Assembly (NCBI GenBank): GCA_902537615.1
Contig: CACBBU010000007.1
Coordinates: 1-64,000 of the forward strand
DNA length: 64,000 nt
Direction of reading: 5' to 3'
Source: an uncultured Alphaproteobacteria bacterium
GTDB taxonomy: Bacteria; Pseudomonadota; Alphaproteobacteria; Methylaequorales; Methylaequoraceae
Positions within the stretch are counted from its first letter, which is position 1. The number at the start of each line of letters is the position of its first letter. The notes beneath the pieces are model-generated. The model was not told where the DNA came from. It ran no database searches and saw only the letters and a list, made by a program, of their open reading frames with translations. The position numbers were made by a program, and so were the translations under genes. Of the stretch, positions 45,887 to 52,581 are shown piece after piece.

Positions 45887-46192
45887 TTATTTTTGAAGTT
45901 TTCTTAATTCCATCCAAATATTACTATATGCCTTTTTTCTATCAATTTCTTTAACAGAGTTTTTAAAATTATCATAGTTAATTTCTGTCATCCTAAGCAT
46001 CATTTTAGCTGCCACTTTAGCTTTAGAAATTATAGCTCTATATTTATAATCTGCACTTTCATCTTCAAAGACATCAGCCTCAGGAAAAATTTTCTCAATG
46101 TCACCTTTAATACGAGCTCTGACTAATAACTCTAATTTATTATCTCTATTTTCTACTATTGATAAGAAGGCATTATTGAATTGGATCCACAT
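45887..46192 (-). CDS. Hypothetical protein
   Basis: This is 101 residues without signal or membrane segment. The start MWIQFNNAFLSIVENRDN and the stretch LVRARIKGDIEKIFPEADVFED, with DYKYRAIISKAKVAAKMM later, suggest a compact soluble domain. It is seen as a stand-alone protein in many bacteria but is not assigned. I do not recognise a function. It is 60 bases from the GxxExxY gene. Confidence 0.55.
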   Translation of the reverse strand: MWIQFNNAFLSIVENRDNKLELLVRARIKGDIEKIFPEADVFEDESADYKYRAIISKAKVAAKMMLRMTEINYDNFKNSVKEIDRKKAYSNIWMELRKLQK

Positions 46193-46215
46193 ACCTAACC
46201 TTATCTATTTATTAA

Positions 46216-46498
46216 AAGGAAGGGAAGAGGGAACTTGTATTTGAGGCAGATGCTTATCATAAAAAGTACCAAACAGTTATTGAAGTTGAAGCAGGCAGAG
46301 CATTTGTAAATTATCAATTTCTCAAAGATATTTTCCAAGCAAGCATGATGGTTGAAACTGATTATTTGGTGGCTTGCTGTTAGAAACTTATATAATGAAA
46401 CAAAAGATTTTCAAAAAATTAGTAACCTTATTGAAACAATGTATTTGACCAGAAAGATTCAATTTGACTTAAAATGTATATTATTGATTGGTTATTAA
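46216..46498 (+). pseudogene. Frameshifted, N-terminally truncated gene remnant
   Basis: Frame from 46216 to 46383 reads KKYQTVIEVEAGRAFVNYQF and then LKDIFQASMMVETDYLVA before a stop. A shift of one base at about 46375 lets the next frame continue without a break, AVRNLYNETKDFQK to a final CILLIGY at 46498. Neither part has a plausible start and an in-frame stop lies just upstream. The pieces read as the C-terminal part of one protein, which I do not recognise. The VIEVEAG element is restriction-enzyme-like. A sequencing error cannot be excluded for the shift, but it would not restore the missing N-terminus. Confidence 0.65.
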
Positions 46499-46751
46499 AG
46501 GTATCAACAATAACCTACGAAAAGTTTCTATCAAATATCCTTAGTTTATTGCACTATTGTTTCCTTTATTTATTAAAAAAGTAAATCCTCTGAGACCCTT
46601 TGTAGTTGCTATCTAAAACAAACAAGGGCGAACAATTATCCGCCCTTGCCGATTAGACTTCTGTATCCCGGTTTATGGTCAGAATCCTTTTATAACAAAA
46701 AGTTTCTTAAAAAGTGAGTTACAAATGAGTTTTTTTTTAAGGAATCAAGAC
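46499..46751. other. Intergenic region with terminator, no other gene
   Basis: These 253 bases contain the terminator described above and the 3' leader of the microprotein operon (46649-46751). No convincing open frame or tRNA was found on either strand. Confidence 0.5.
46613..46648 (-). terminator. Rho-independent terminator of the microprotein operon
   Basis: On the minus strand CAAGGGCG pairs with CGCCCTTG (eight pairs, ten-base loop, 46623-46648) and is followed by TTTGTTTTAG (46622-46613). It lies about 100 bases beyond the stop of the last microprotein gene and would end that transcript. The same hairpin has no T-run on the plus strand. Confidence 0.7.
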
Positions 46752-46880
46752 TTAATTTTTACTCCTTGCTGACTTTTCAACAAATTTCCACCCATTTGCA
46801 ATGAGAGATTTTTTTATTACTTCAATAGTTTCTTTTCTTGTTTTATTTCTAGGAATAGAGAAAAAAGATAATTTATTCAT
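46752..46880 (-). CDS. Microprotein C of a three-gene operon (42 aa)
   Basis: A 42-residue basic protein beginning MNKLSFFSIPRNKTRKETI and ending with a lysine/arginine-rich tail. AAAGGAG lies about eight bases before the ATG, a good Shine-Dalgarno site. The start overlaps the stop of microprotein B by two bases (ATGA). No homologue is recognised. Confidence 0.6.
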   Translation of the reverse strand: MNKLSFFSIPRNKTRKETIEVIKKSLIANGWKFVEKSARSKN

Positions 46881-46993
46881 TTTTTATCTCCTTTTCTTTT
46901 TTTATTAAAGTTTAGTTTTGGGTTTGAGATTATAAATCCAGTTTTGAAGATGAGGTCATCTTCTTTAGGTTCTTTCCAAATGATTTTAACCAT
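46877..46993 (-). CDS. Microprotein B of a three-gene operon (38 aa)
   Basis: A 38-residue protein beginning MVKIIWKEPKEDDLIFKTG with a basic C-terminal tail. AAGGTGAG precedes its ATG and its start lies within the last codons of microprotein A (ATGGTTAA, eight-base overlap). The stop TGA overlaps the ATG of C. Overlapping starts and stops with ribosome binding sites support translation of all three. Confidence 0.6.
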   Translation of the reverse strand: MVKIIWKEPKEDDLIFKTGFIISNPKLNFNKKRKGDKK

Positions 46994-47150
46994 TGTTTCT
47001 CACCTTAATTTTAATTCTTGGAACAAAAGTAATTTTTGATTTTCCATTATCTATAGGTTCTAAAGTTTGTACTTTTCTACCATTACTTTGTAATTCTTGA
47101 ACGAGTCTGTTAGTTGCTTCTTCAAGATAATTTTTTTGTTTCTTTTTCAT
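46986..47150 (-). CDS. Microprotein A of a three-gene operon (54 aa)
   Basis: A 54-residue protein beginning MKKKQKNYLEEATNRLVQEL, with a basic start, an amphipathic helix and a beta-prone KITFVPRIKIKV ending. AAAGGAG lies seven bases before the ATG. It is the first gene of the minus-strand operon, 186 bases from the divergent gene at 47336. No family is recognised, and no homology to B or C is seen. Confidence 0.6.
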   Translation of the reverse strand: MKKKQKNYLEEATNRLVQELQSNGRKVQTLEPIDNGKSKITFVPRIKIKVRNNG

Positions 47151-47163
47151 TTATTTCTCCTTT

Positions 47164-47179
47164 GTTAATTATTATTAAC
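47164..47179. promoter_or_regulatory. Palindrome near the microprotein operon start
   Basis: GTTAAT and ATTAAC form a perfect inverted repeat with a four-base gap, 14 bases upstream of the microprotein A start codon. It might be an operator or promoter-overlapping site. At this AT content chance occurrence is possible. Confidence 0.35.
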
Positions 47180-47220
47180 CAAGAAAATTTGAATGTATGG
47201 AAACTTTTACTGTTTGAGAC

Positions 47221-47269
47221 AGAACGATTAGGTCGTTACTATTCCAGAACGGTAGGTCGTTACTATACC
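47221..47269. repeat. Tandem direct repeat in a divergent control region
   Basis: Two adjacent units of 25 and 24 bases share AGAACG, AGGTCGTTACTAT and a final CC. They read AGAACGATTAGGTCGTTACT ATTCC and AGAACGGTAGGTCGTTACTA TACC. They are more GC-rich than the surroundings. They lie between the divergent microprotein operon and the gene at 47336, where a repressor could bind twice. Confidence 0.65.
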
Positions 47270-47335
47270 CCAAATTAATTTGGATATTTTATTTCTATCA
47301 AACATATATTAATCTGATATGAACAAGGAGTATTA

Positions 47336-47533
47336 ATGTACGATCAAGTTATGGTTGAGGTATGTAATTGGTGTATTCGTTTTCTTTATAAAGCTAGTGA
47401 CTATTTGGGAATATCCTATGAGGAGATAAATGTCTGGTTGTTTATAATTATTCAACCTGGGCTGATCATTTATTTTTTTTTGAGTTCAAGTAAATGGAAA
47501 AAAAAATATTTAAAATTAAAAATAAATAGATAA
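47336..47533 (+). CDS. Small membrane protein, hypothetical
   Basis: This is 65 residues with an N-terminal amphipathic part (CNWCIRFLYKASDYLGISY), a hydrophobic helix (VWLFIIIQPGLIIYFFL) and a basic tail. The ATG is preceded by AAGGAG at a normal distance. The LGISYEEINVWLF segment resembles short marine proteins of unknown function. It is divergent from the microprotein operon and two bases before a further tiny frame. Confidence 0.6.
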   Translation: MYDQVMVEVCNWCIRFLYKASDYLGISYEEINVWLFIIIQPGLIIYFFLSSSKWKKKYLKLKINR

Positions 47534-47535
47534 AA

Positions 47536-47646
47536 ATGACAACTATATTTCCAGCCCCTAATAGAAAAAACATTGAGTTAGAAAAAGAATTTGAAGAGGT
47601 TGCGCATTTAGAATATGAATTTAATAATTGTAAAAAATCTCTGTAA
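47536..47646 (+). CDS. Possible microprotein (36 aa)
   Basis: This 36-codon frame begins two bases after the previous stop (MTTIFPAPNRKNIELEKEF). It is acidic and helical with no membrane segment. No clear ribosome binding site of its own is seen, and translation could be coupled to the upstream gene. Weak support. Confidence 0.35.
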   Translation: MTTIFPAPNRKNIELEKEFEEVAHLEYEFNNCKKSL

Positions 47647-47832
47647 TACAAAAAAAATAATTAAAATATTGATTATATAAATGAATATCCAAGTGAAACC
47701 ACTACAATCTTAGGCTGAGAGGTTTCTGTATCAGTCCTGTGTTAATTTCTTGAATTATATTGAAAAATAGATTGAATTATGAAAAAAACTGAATAGTGTT
47801 GATAATTTTTTTTTTGTTAATATATGTTTATT

Positions 47833-48045
47833 ATGAAACTCTTTTCCTTTTCTTTAATCCTTTGCCTTGTAATTTTTTTTTCTGAGACAAGTGCTAATTT
47901 TGTAAATGATGTCAGGGATAAATTTGGTAATTCTGATAAATCTTATTCAATAAAAATGAAACCCGCTTCTAAAGATACTAAGAAAAATGAGTCTAATGAG
48001 AAAAAATCAAAAAAGTTAGATTCAAAGAAAGGTGGATACAGATAA
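47833..48045 (+). CDS. Small secreted, highly charged protein
   Basis: This is 70 residues from the ATG at 47833. An in-frame ATG at 47824 would add three residues. A signal peptide (KLFSFSLILCLVIFFSETSA) is followed by a lysine/serine-rich low-complexity tail. No domain is recognised. Confidence 0.5.
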   Translation: MKLFSFSLILCLVIFFSETSANFVNDVRDKFGNSDKSYSIKMKPASKDTKKNESNEKKSKKLDSKKGGYR

Positions 48046-48213
48046 CTATTGGAAAATAGAAAGAGGAGTTTTCTTCATTACTAATAATACGACCCGGTAA
48101 TATCCCTAACCTAACATTCCTTGATGGTGTAATAATAACCTCACAGAAATAAATGTACCCCAATGATAATAAATGTTTTTGTATCATTAATTCAATTTTA
48201 AAAGGAAAGTTTG

Positions 48214-48270
48214 AACAATCCACTAGACTTTTTTCAACTAACTTCTACAACTTTTGAAGGTAGGGGGGAG
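48214..48270. repeat. Dispersed repeat, copy 1
   Basis: This 57-base sequence aligns without gaps to 50159-50215. Shared blocks are AACAATCCAYTAGAYTTT, CAACT and ACTTTTGARGGTAGGGG. The GC-rich GGTAGGGG end stands out from the AT-rich surroundings. Confidence 0.65.
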
Positions 48271-48296
48271 AAAAAAAATTGGTAATTCCTAATCAA

Positions 48297-48332
48297 AAGG
48301 TATCACCATTGGTTACATTTTCTTGATACCTT
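48297..48332. repeat. Inverted repeat upstream of the lipoprotein gene
   Basis: AAGGTATCA (48297-48305) and TGATACCTT (48324-48332) are perfect reverse complements around an 18-base spacer. They lie 60 bases before the ATG at 48393 and could be a leader hairpin or an operator. Confidence 0.5.
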
Positions 48333-48392
48333 GTTAAATAAGTATCATATCATTGCTTGAGTTTTATAATTTGTATTCATATATAATTAAAT

Positions 48393-49016
48393 ATGAAAAA
48401 TTTCCTTTCGTTTCTAGTAATTACAATCCTTCTTTCATCATGTGCAATAGAAAAAGAAAAACTTACAGAAAATGTTGGTAAATATGTTCCACCAAATATT
48501 GACGATACTAATTTTAAAAATTCCGTAATTACTAATAAAAATTTTGACGAAACTTGGACCTCTGTAACTGATTTTGTAAATGATTCTTTTTTTAAAATTG
48601 AAAACCTTGATAAAGATTCTGGATTATTAACGTTATCATTTGGTTCAAAAGAACCTGAAAATTTTATAGATTGTGGTGATTTTGAATATACACTTTTCTT
48701 TACTGGTGAAGAATTTAAAGGTTCTTATATTGATTATGTTAAAAGTGGCTTACTGGCAGTTCTTGAAGCAAAAATGAATATCAATATGCAAAAAATTGAT
48801 AATGAATCTACAAAAATAAGTATTAACACAAATTATACGTTTTCAACACAACACGCACTTGGGTATTATGACCCTAAGCTAAATCAAACTTATAGTTTTG
48901 TATCAGGTGGTCACCAAACAATAGATGTTATCAACCCTATTTCAGGCAGTATTCCAACAAGAACTTGCAAATCAACTAACTTTGCTGAGAATGCAATTCT
49001 TAATCTAATTAAGTAA
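48393..49016 (+). CDS. Outer-membrane-type lipoprotein, hypothetical
   Basis: This is 207 residues with a signal peptide ending in a lipobox (LLSSC, Cys17). The mature part begins acidic and flexible. A domain with FDETWTSVTDFVNDSFFKIENLDKDSGLL follows. This resembles the general layout of BamC-like repeats, where a sequence about D-E-x-W precedes a short beta domain, but the similarity is weak. Function is unknown. Confidence 0.7.
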   Translation: MKNFLSFLVITILLSSCAIEKEKLTENVGKYVPPNIDDTNFKNSVITNKNFDETWTSVTDFVNDSFFKIENLDKDSGLLTLSFGSKEPENFIDCGDFEYTLFFTGEEFKGSYIDYVKSGLLAVLEAKMNINMQKIDNESTKISINTNYTFSTQHALGYYDPKLNQTYSFVSGGHQTIDVINPISGSIPTRTCKSTNFAENAILNLIK

Positions 49017-49075
49017 TGTTTCTTATTATGAATATACCTTTTGTGTTACAGAGCTTATTCAATTATGGTTAGAAA

Positions 49076-49663
49076 ATGCATATAATATTTATTTTTATTT
49101 TTTTATTTTCTTCAGATTTGTTTTCAAAAGAAAATAACGTGTACGATATTATTTCTAAAAACTCTAATTTATCAACTTTCAAAGATTATCTTGATAAAAC
49201 TGGACTTGACAGTGTTTTACAAAAAAAAATTCCATATAATTGGACAATTTATGCCCCATCTAATAAAGCTTTTGAAAATACACCAAAACAATTAGAGAAA
49301 TTAATATTGAAAGATATTGATTATTCAAAAAGACTCTTCACCGACCATATCTTAACGAAAGAAATTTTAGCTTCAGATTTTACAGAAAAAATAACCACTG
49401 AAGTAACAGTTAGTAACAAACCAATTAAATTATATAGAAGTGAAAATTTATTTGTTAAAGATGTAGTTGTAGTAAAAGAGGATCTAATTGCAGAAAATGG
49501 GGTTATACACATAATTGATTGTATAATGTTTATTCAACCAAGCTTTCAAGATAGTAGGTTAAGTCAAAGTCAAAAGGATTCATTTCCAATAACTTCGTGT
49601 TGTATGCAAACTGAGAACGAAGTTTTATTATGGAAACAAAATACCAAAAAAATAGTTTATTGA
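49076..49663 (+). CDS. Fasciclin-domain secreted protein
   Basis: This is 195 residues with a signal peptide (HIIFIFIFLFSSDLFS) and one FAS1 domain. Segments are LSTFKDYLDKTGLDSVLQ, WTIYAPSNKAFENTP, LFTDHILTKEIL and DLIAENGVIHIIDCIM. FAS1 domains usually mediate adhesion or periplasmic interactions. A short C-terminal extension has two adjacent cysteines (SCCMQ). Confidence 0.88.
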   Translation: MHIIFIFIFLFSSDLFSKENNVYDIISKNSNLSTFKDYLDKTGLDSVLQKKIPYNWTIYAPSNKAFENTPKQLEKLILKDIDYSKRLFTDHILTKEILASDFTEKITTEVTVSNKPIKLYRSENLFVKDVVVVKEDLIAENGVIHIIDCIMFIQPSFQDSRLSQSQKDSFPITSCCMQTENEVLLWKQNTKKIVY

Positions 49664-49806
49664 TTTTAATTCTTTAAATTAAATCATGTATTATGATTAT
49701 TTGCCATACGGACTTCTAAATTTTAAATCTCTGAATCAAATGAAGGTTTATTATATTTAGCGAAACAAAGAATCGTGTAAGACTATCTTTAGAAAATTTG
49801 ACTCGT

Positions 49807-50121
49807 TTACAACTCATTTCTGTTTTTCTGTTTAGAATTTAAATTTAATTTTACACCTTCACTTTCAAGGAGTCTCTTCTTTCTTTCTATTCCTTTTTTT
49901 CCCATATATCCACCCATTTTTCCATCACCTCTTATGACTCTATGACAAGGAATAATTTCTAATAATGGATTTTTAGCACATGCATTAGCTACAGCACGAT
50001 AGGCTTTCGGCTTACCTATCTTTATCGCAAGTTCTTTGTAAGTAATTGTCTTCCCTTTAGGGATTTTTTTTATCTCATTCCAGACCATTTTCTGAAAATC
50101 AGTACCCTTTAAATTCTTCAT
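49807..50121 (-). CDS. MGMT-type alkyltransferase, DNA-binding domain only
   Basis: This 104-residue protein has the C-terminal, DNA-binding and catalytic domain of methylguanine-DNA methyltransferases. It has FQKMVWNEIKKIPKGKTITY, AYRAVANACAKNP and IIPCHRVIRGDG with the active-site cysteine. The N-terminal domain of full-length Ogt/Ada is missing. The acceptor Cys is kept, so it is not an ATL with Trp there. Arg codons are mostly AGA like the genome. Confidence 0.9.
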   Translation of the reverse strand: MKNLKGTDFQKMVWNEIKKIPKGKTITYKELAIKIGKPKAYRAVANACAKNPLLEIIPCHRVIRGDGKMGGYMGKKGIERKKRLLESEGVKLNLNSKQKNRNEL

Positions 50122-50158
50122 CTATAACTCGTAGTAAAAGTTTAAACTAGTAAAATAA

Positions 50159-50215
50159 AACAATCCATTAGATTTTCCACAATCAACTCCTTTAACTTTT
50201 GAGGGTAGGGGAAGG
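50159..50215. repeat. Dispersed repeat, copy 2
   Basis: This copy of the repeat at 48214 lies upstream of the GIY-YIG gene. The GGTAGGGG end is about 25 bases before its start codon, so the element might provide its promoter region. Confidence 0.65.
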
Positions 50216-50225
50216 GAAAATAATG

Positions 50226-50231
50226 TATAAT
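50226..50231 (+). promoter_or_regulatory. -10 promoter element of the GIY-YIG/recQ unit
   Basis: TATAAT at 50226-50231 is preceded by no perfectly spaced -35. The GIY-YIG ATG begins only eight bases later, so a transcript starting at the normal distance would be leaderless or nearly so. Confidence 0.4.
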
Positions 50232-50239
50232 AGTGAAAT

Positions 50240-50497
50240 ATGAATAACTGGTGGGTCTATATAATCCAATGTCGTAACAAAAGTTTATATACAGGTATTA
50301 CCACTGACGTTGAACGACGATTTGATGAGCACCAAAATGATGACAAAAAAGCTTCCAAATATTGTGTACGACTTCGTCCTTTAAAATTAGTTTATAAAAG
50401 TTCAGCTTATGAAAATAAAAGTGATGCATCTAAAGAGGAATATCGTATAAAACAATTAAGCCACAAAGATAAACTTAACTTTATAAAAACAAATTAA
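50240..50497 (+). CDS. GIY-YIG nuclease superfamily protein
   Basis: This is 85 residues, the size of a YhbQ-like single-domain GIY-YIG protein. The motif VYIIQCRNKSLYTGITTD is at residues 6-23, followed by ERRFDEHQ with the catalytic arginine region and a conserved KEEYRIKQLS. All six arginines are coded by CGN, unlike the host's AGA/AGG. It overlaps recQ by one base. Confidence 0.88.
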   Translation: MNNWWVYIIQCRNKSLYTGITTDVERRFDEHQNDDKKASKYCVRLRPLKLVYKSSAYENKSDASKEEYRIKQLSHKDKLNFIKTN

Positions 50498-52302
50498 TGA
50501 GCCAACTCCATAAAACCCTTGAAAATGTATTTGGATACACATCCTTTAGAGCAGGACAAGAAGAAGTCATTAATCATTTAATGCAGAAAAAAAAACTGTT
50601 AGCTGTAATGCCAACAGGGGCAGGTAAATCTTTATGCTATCAACTCCCAGCTTTACTATTTGAAAACCAAACTATTGTCGTGTCTCCACTTGTCGCTCTA
50701 ATGGATGACCAAGTTATTGACCTAAAAGATTTAGGTGTTAAGGCTGAACGTGTTCACTCTGGAATGCCTGAATTTAAACGTACACAAATATGGGAGGATT
50801 TTAAAAATAGACAAATTAAAATTTTATACATCTCACCTGAATCTTTGATGCGTAATGAAATGTTAAGTGCATTAAAACCGTTGAATATTAGTATGTTTGT
50901 TGTAGATGAAGCTCATTGTATTTCTAAATGGGGGAGTGATTTTAGACGAGAGTATGAGTTGTTAAAGGAACTTCAAAATCATTTTCCTGAAGCAATTATT
51001 TCAGCTTTTACGGCAACAGCTGATGAGGAAACACGAGCTGACATCAATAATAAATTAACCAATGGTAAAGGTAAGATATTTCTGTATGGATTTAATCGTC
51101 CTAATCTGTCGTTAGCCGTACAACAAAAAACCAATAACTGGAAAGTTCAGCTGTTAGAGTTTTTAGCCAATAGAAAAAATGAGTCAGGTATTGTGTATTG
51201 CTTATCTCAAAAGTTAACCGAACAATGTGCTGAATTTTTACAATCACAGGGGTTTAATGCCTATCCGTTTCATGCTGGATTAGATACGCAAGTAAAGATA
51301 GATACTCAAGATAAATTTATGACTCAAGACAATGTTGTAGTTTGTGCAACAATTGCCTTTGGCATGGGTATAGACAAAGCTGATGTGCGTTATGTTGCTC
51401 ATATAAGTTTGCCCAGTAGTATGGAAGCTTTTTATCAAGAAATTGGGAGGGCAGGGCGTGATGGTTTAGAGGCTGATACACTTCTTATTTTTGGTTTACA
51501 AGATTTGTTTCAACGTAAACGTTTTATTGATATGAGTGATGCTCATGACAGTTTTAAAATAAAAGAACATAAACGATTAGATGCACTGATTGCTTATTGT
51601 GATTCAGCTACGTGTAGACGACAAACATTATTGTCTTATTTTAAAGAAACATGTGAGCCATGTGGCAAGTGTGATAACTGTCTAAATCCACCTCAAATGA
51701 TTGATGGAACAGAATACGCTCAAATGGTTTTATCAGCTATTTATCGTACAGGACAATATTTTGGTTCAGGACATATTGTTGATGTGCTACGAGGAGTTGA
51801 TAGCTATAAGTTAAAAGCCAAAGGGCATGACAAGATTAAAACCTTTGGAGTGGGACGAACAGCTACGGCTGATTTTTGGAAAATATTTATTCGTCAGATG
51901 GTTTCAGCTAATTATTTGCTGATTAATATTCAACGTTATGGTGCATTACAAATTACTAAAAAAGGTGAAAAAGTTCTGAAGGGTGAAGAGGAATATTTTT
52001 ATCGTAAGATTGAATTTAATACTCCAATTAAAGAAAAAAAAATCAAACCTGAAACCATAGATACAGACACACTTGATGATGAAAAAGAATTATTCTCAGC
52101 ACTAAAATCTAAACGTATGGAACTGGCTCGTAAACGACGCGTTCCTGCTTACATAATATTTCCTGACGCCACTCTTCATCAAATGCTACTCCATAAGCCC
52201 CAAACTCTTGAAGAGATGAGAAGAATTAATGGAGTGGGACCACAAAAGTTAGAAAAATATGGTGAGGCCTTTTTATCTGTAATAATTGGTTACAACAGTT
52301 AA
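50497..52302 (+). CDS. recQ: ATP-dependent DNA helicase RecQ
   Basis: This 3'-5' SF2 helicase of 601 residues acts in recombination and fork repair. Walker A MPTGAGKSLCYQLPA, DEAH box VVDEAHCISKWG, SAFTATAD, ATIAFGMGIDKADVRYV and IGRAGRDGLEAD are present. The zinc-binding CRRQTLLSYF with CEPCGKCDNC, a winged helix, and a C-terminal HRDC domain follow. Arginine codons are mainly CGT/CGA (about 22 CGN to 8 AGR by eye), in contrast to gyrA or mfd, which argues for import together with the GIY-YIG gene. Confidence 0.96.
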   Translation: MSQLHKTLENVFGYTSFRAGQEEVINHLMQKKKLLAVMPTGAGKSLCYQLPALLFENQTIVVSPLVALMDDQVIDLKDLGVKAERVHSGMPEFKRTQIWEDFKNRQIKILYISPESLMRNEMLSALKPLNISMFVVDEAHCISKWGSDFRREYELLKELQNHFPEAIISAFTATADEETRADINNKLTNGKGKIFLYGFNRPNLSLAVQQKTNNWKVQLLEFLANRKNESGIVYCLSQKLTEQCAEFLQSQGFNAYPFHAGLDTQVKIDTQDKFMTQDNVVVCATIAFGMGIDKADVRYVAHISLPSSMEAFYQEIGRAGRDGLEADTLLIFGLQDLFQRKRFIDMSDAHDSFKIKEHKRLDALIAYCDSATCRRQTLLSYFKETCEPCGKCDNCLNPPQMIDGTEYAQMVLSAIYRTGQYFGSGHIVDVLRGVDSYKLKAKGHDKIKTFGVGRTATADFWKIFIRQMVSANYLLINIQRYGALQITKKGEKVLKGEEEYFYRKIEFNTPIKEKKIKPETIDTDTLDDEKELFSALKSKRMELARKRRVPAYIIFPDATLHQMLLHKPQTLEEMRRINGVGPQKLEKYGEAFLSVIIGYNS

Positions 52303-52309
52303 TGTATTC

Positions 52310-52441
52310 TTATCGCCCAAAAGATGATGACTCTTTATTTTTAAACCCAAAAACACCTTTATCCTGAACATAACTATCTGCAAAAGGGCTAGTATCCTGG
52401 ATATAACCATCAGCAAATGGATTTGTTCTTTTGAGAGTGGA
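52310..52441 (-). pseudogene. Repeat-bearing gene remnant beside tRNA-Thr
   Basis: A frame without a start codon lies between the recQ stop and tRNA-Thr. It reads TNPFADGYIQDTSPFADSYV and then QDKGVFGFKNKESSSFGR and stops at 52310. It looks like the C-terminus of a protein with an 11-residue repeat. An upstream stop in the same frame lies just downstream of the tRNA. I do not recognise the parent protein. Confidence 0.4.
52360..52425. repeat. Two tandem 33-base units in the gene remnant
   Basis: Units 52360-52392 and 52393-52425 share TATCCTG, ATAAC, ATC, GCAAA and GG in the same places. The period is 33 bases (11 codons), and both encode (D)-x-(N/S)-PFAD-x-Y-x-Q on the minus strand. Confidence 0.65.
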
Positions 52442-52447
52442 TTAGAG

Positions 52448-52523
52448 TGGTGCCGCTTGAGAGATTTGAACTCCCGACCCACTGATTACAAATCAGTTGC
52501 TCTACCAACTGAGCTAAAGCGGC
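52448..52523 (-). tRNA. tRNA-Thr (anticodon TGT)
   Basis: This is a 76-base cloverleaf on the minus strand. The acceptor stem is GCCGCTT/AAGCGGC, the D stem GCTC/GAGC, and the anticodon stem ACTGA/TCAGT around TTTGTAA gives anticodon TGT. The T stem is GGGAG/CTCTC with loop TTCAAAT. The 3' CCA is encoded. Its 3' end faces the gene remnant and the foreign-looking recQ, a place where elements often integrate. Confidence 0.97.
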
Positions 52524-52581
52524 ATTTGTCTTTTAATGACATAAAAAAATAATTTAATCAATATCTTTATTGAAGGTTTTG

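Larger units (their letters stand above)
48046..48392. other. Intergenic region with repeat and hairpin
   Basis: This 347-base stretch has no convincing gene. It contains one copy of a dispersed repeat at 48214-48270 and a hairpin at 48297-48332, both listed separately. It probably includes the promoter of the lipoprotein gene at 48393. Confidence 0.6.

Noticed and set aside
47701-47750. A GGCTGAGAGG string resembling the start of a thiamine riboswitch.
   Set aside because: The rest of the thiamine aptamer (for example ACCTGATC) is missing and no thiamine gene follows.
52273-52482. An open minus-strand frame of about 69 codons spanning the recQ 3' end and tRNA-Thr.
   Set aside because: It runs through the tRNA gene and is in a different frame from the repeat-bearing remnant. 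It has no domain and no ribosome binding site.
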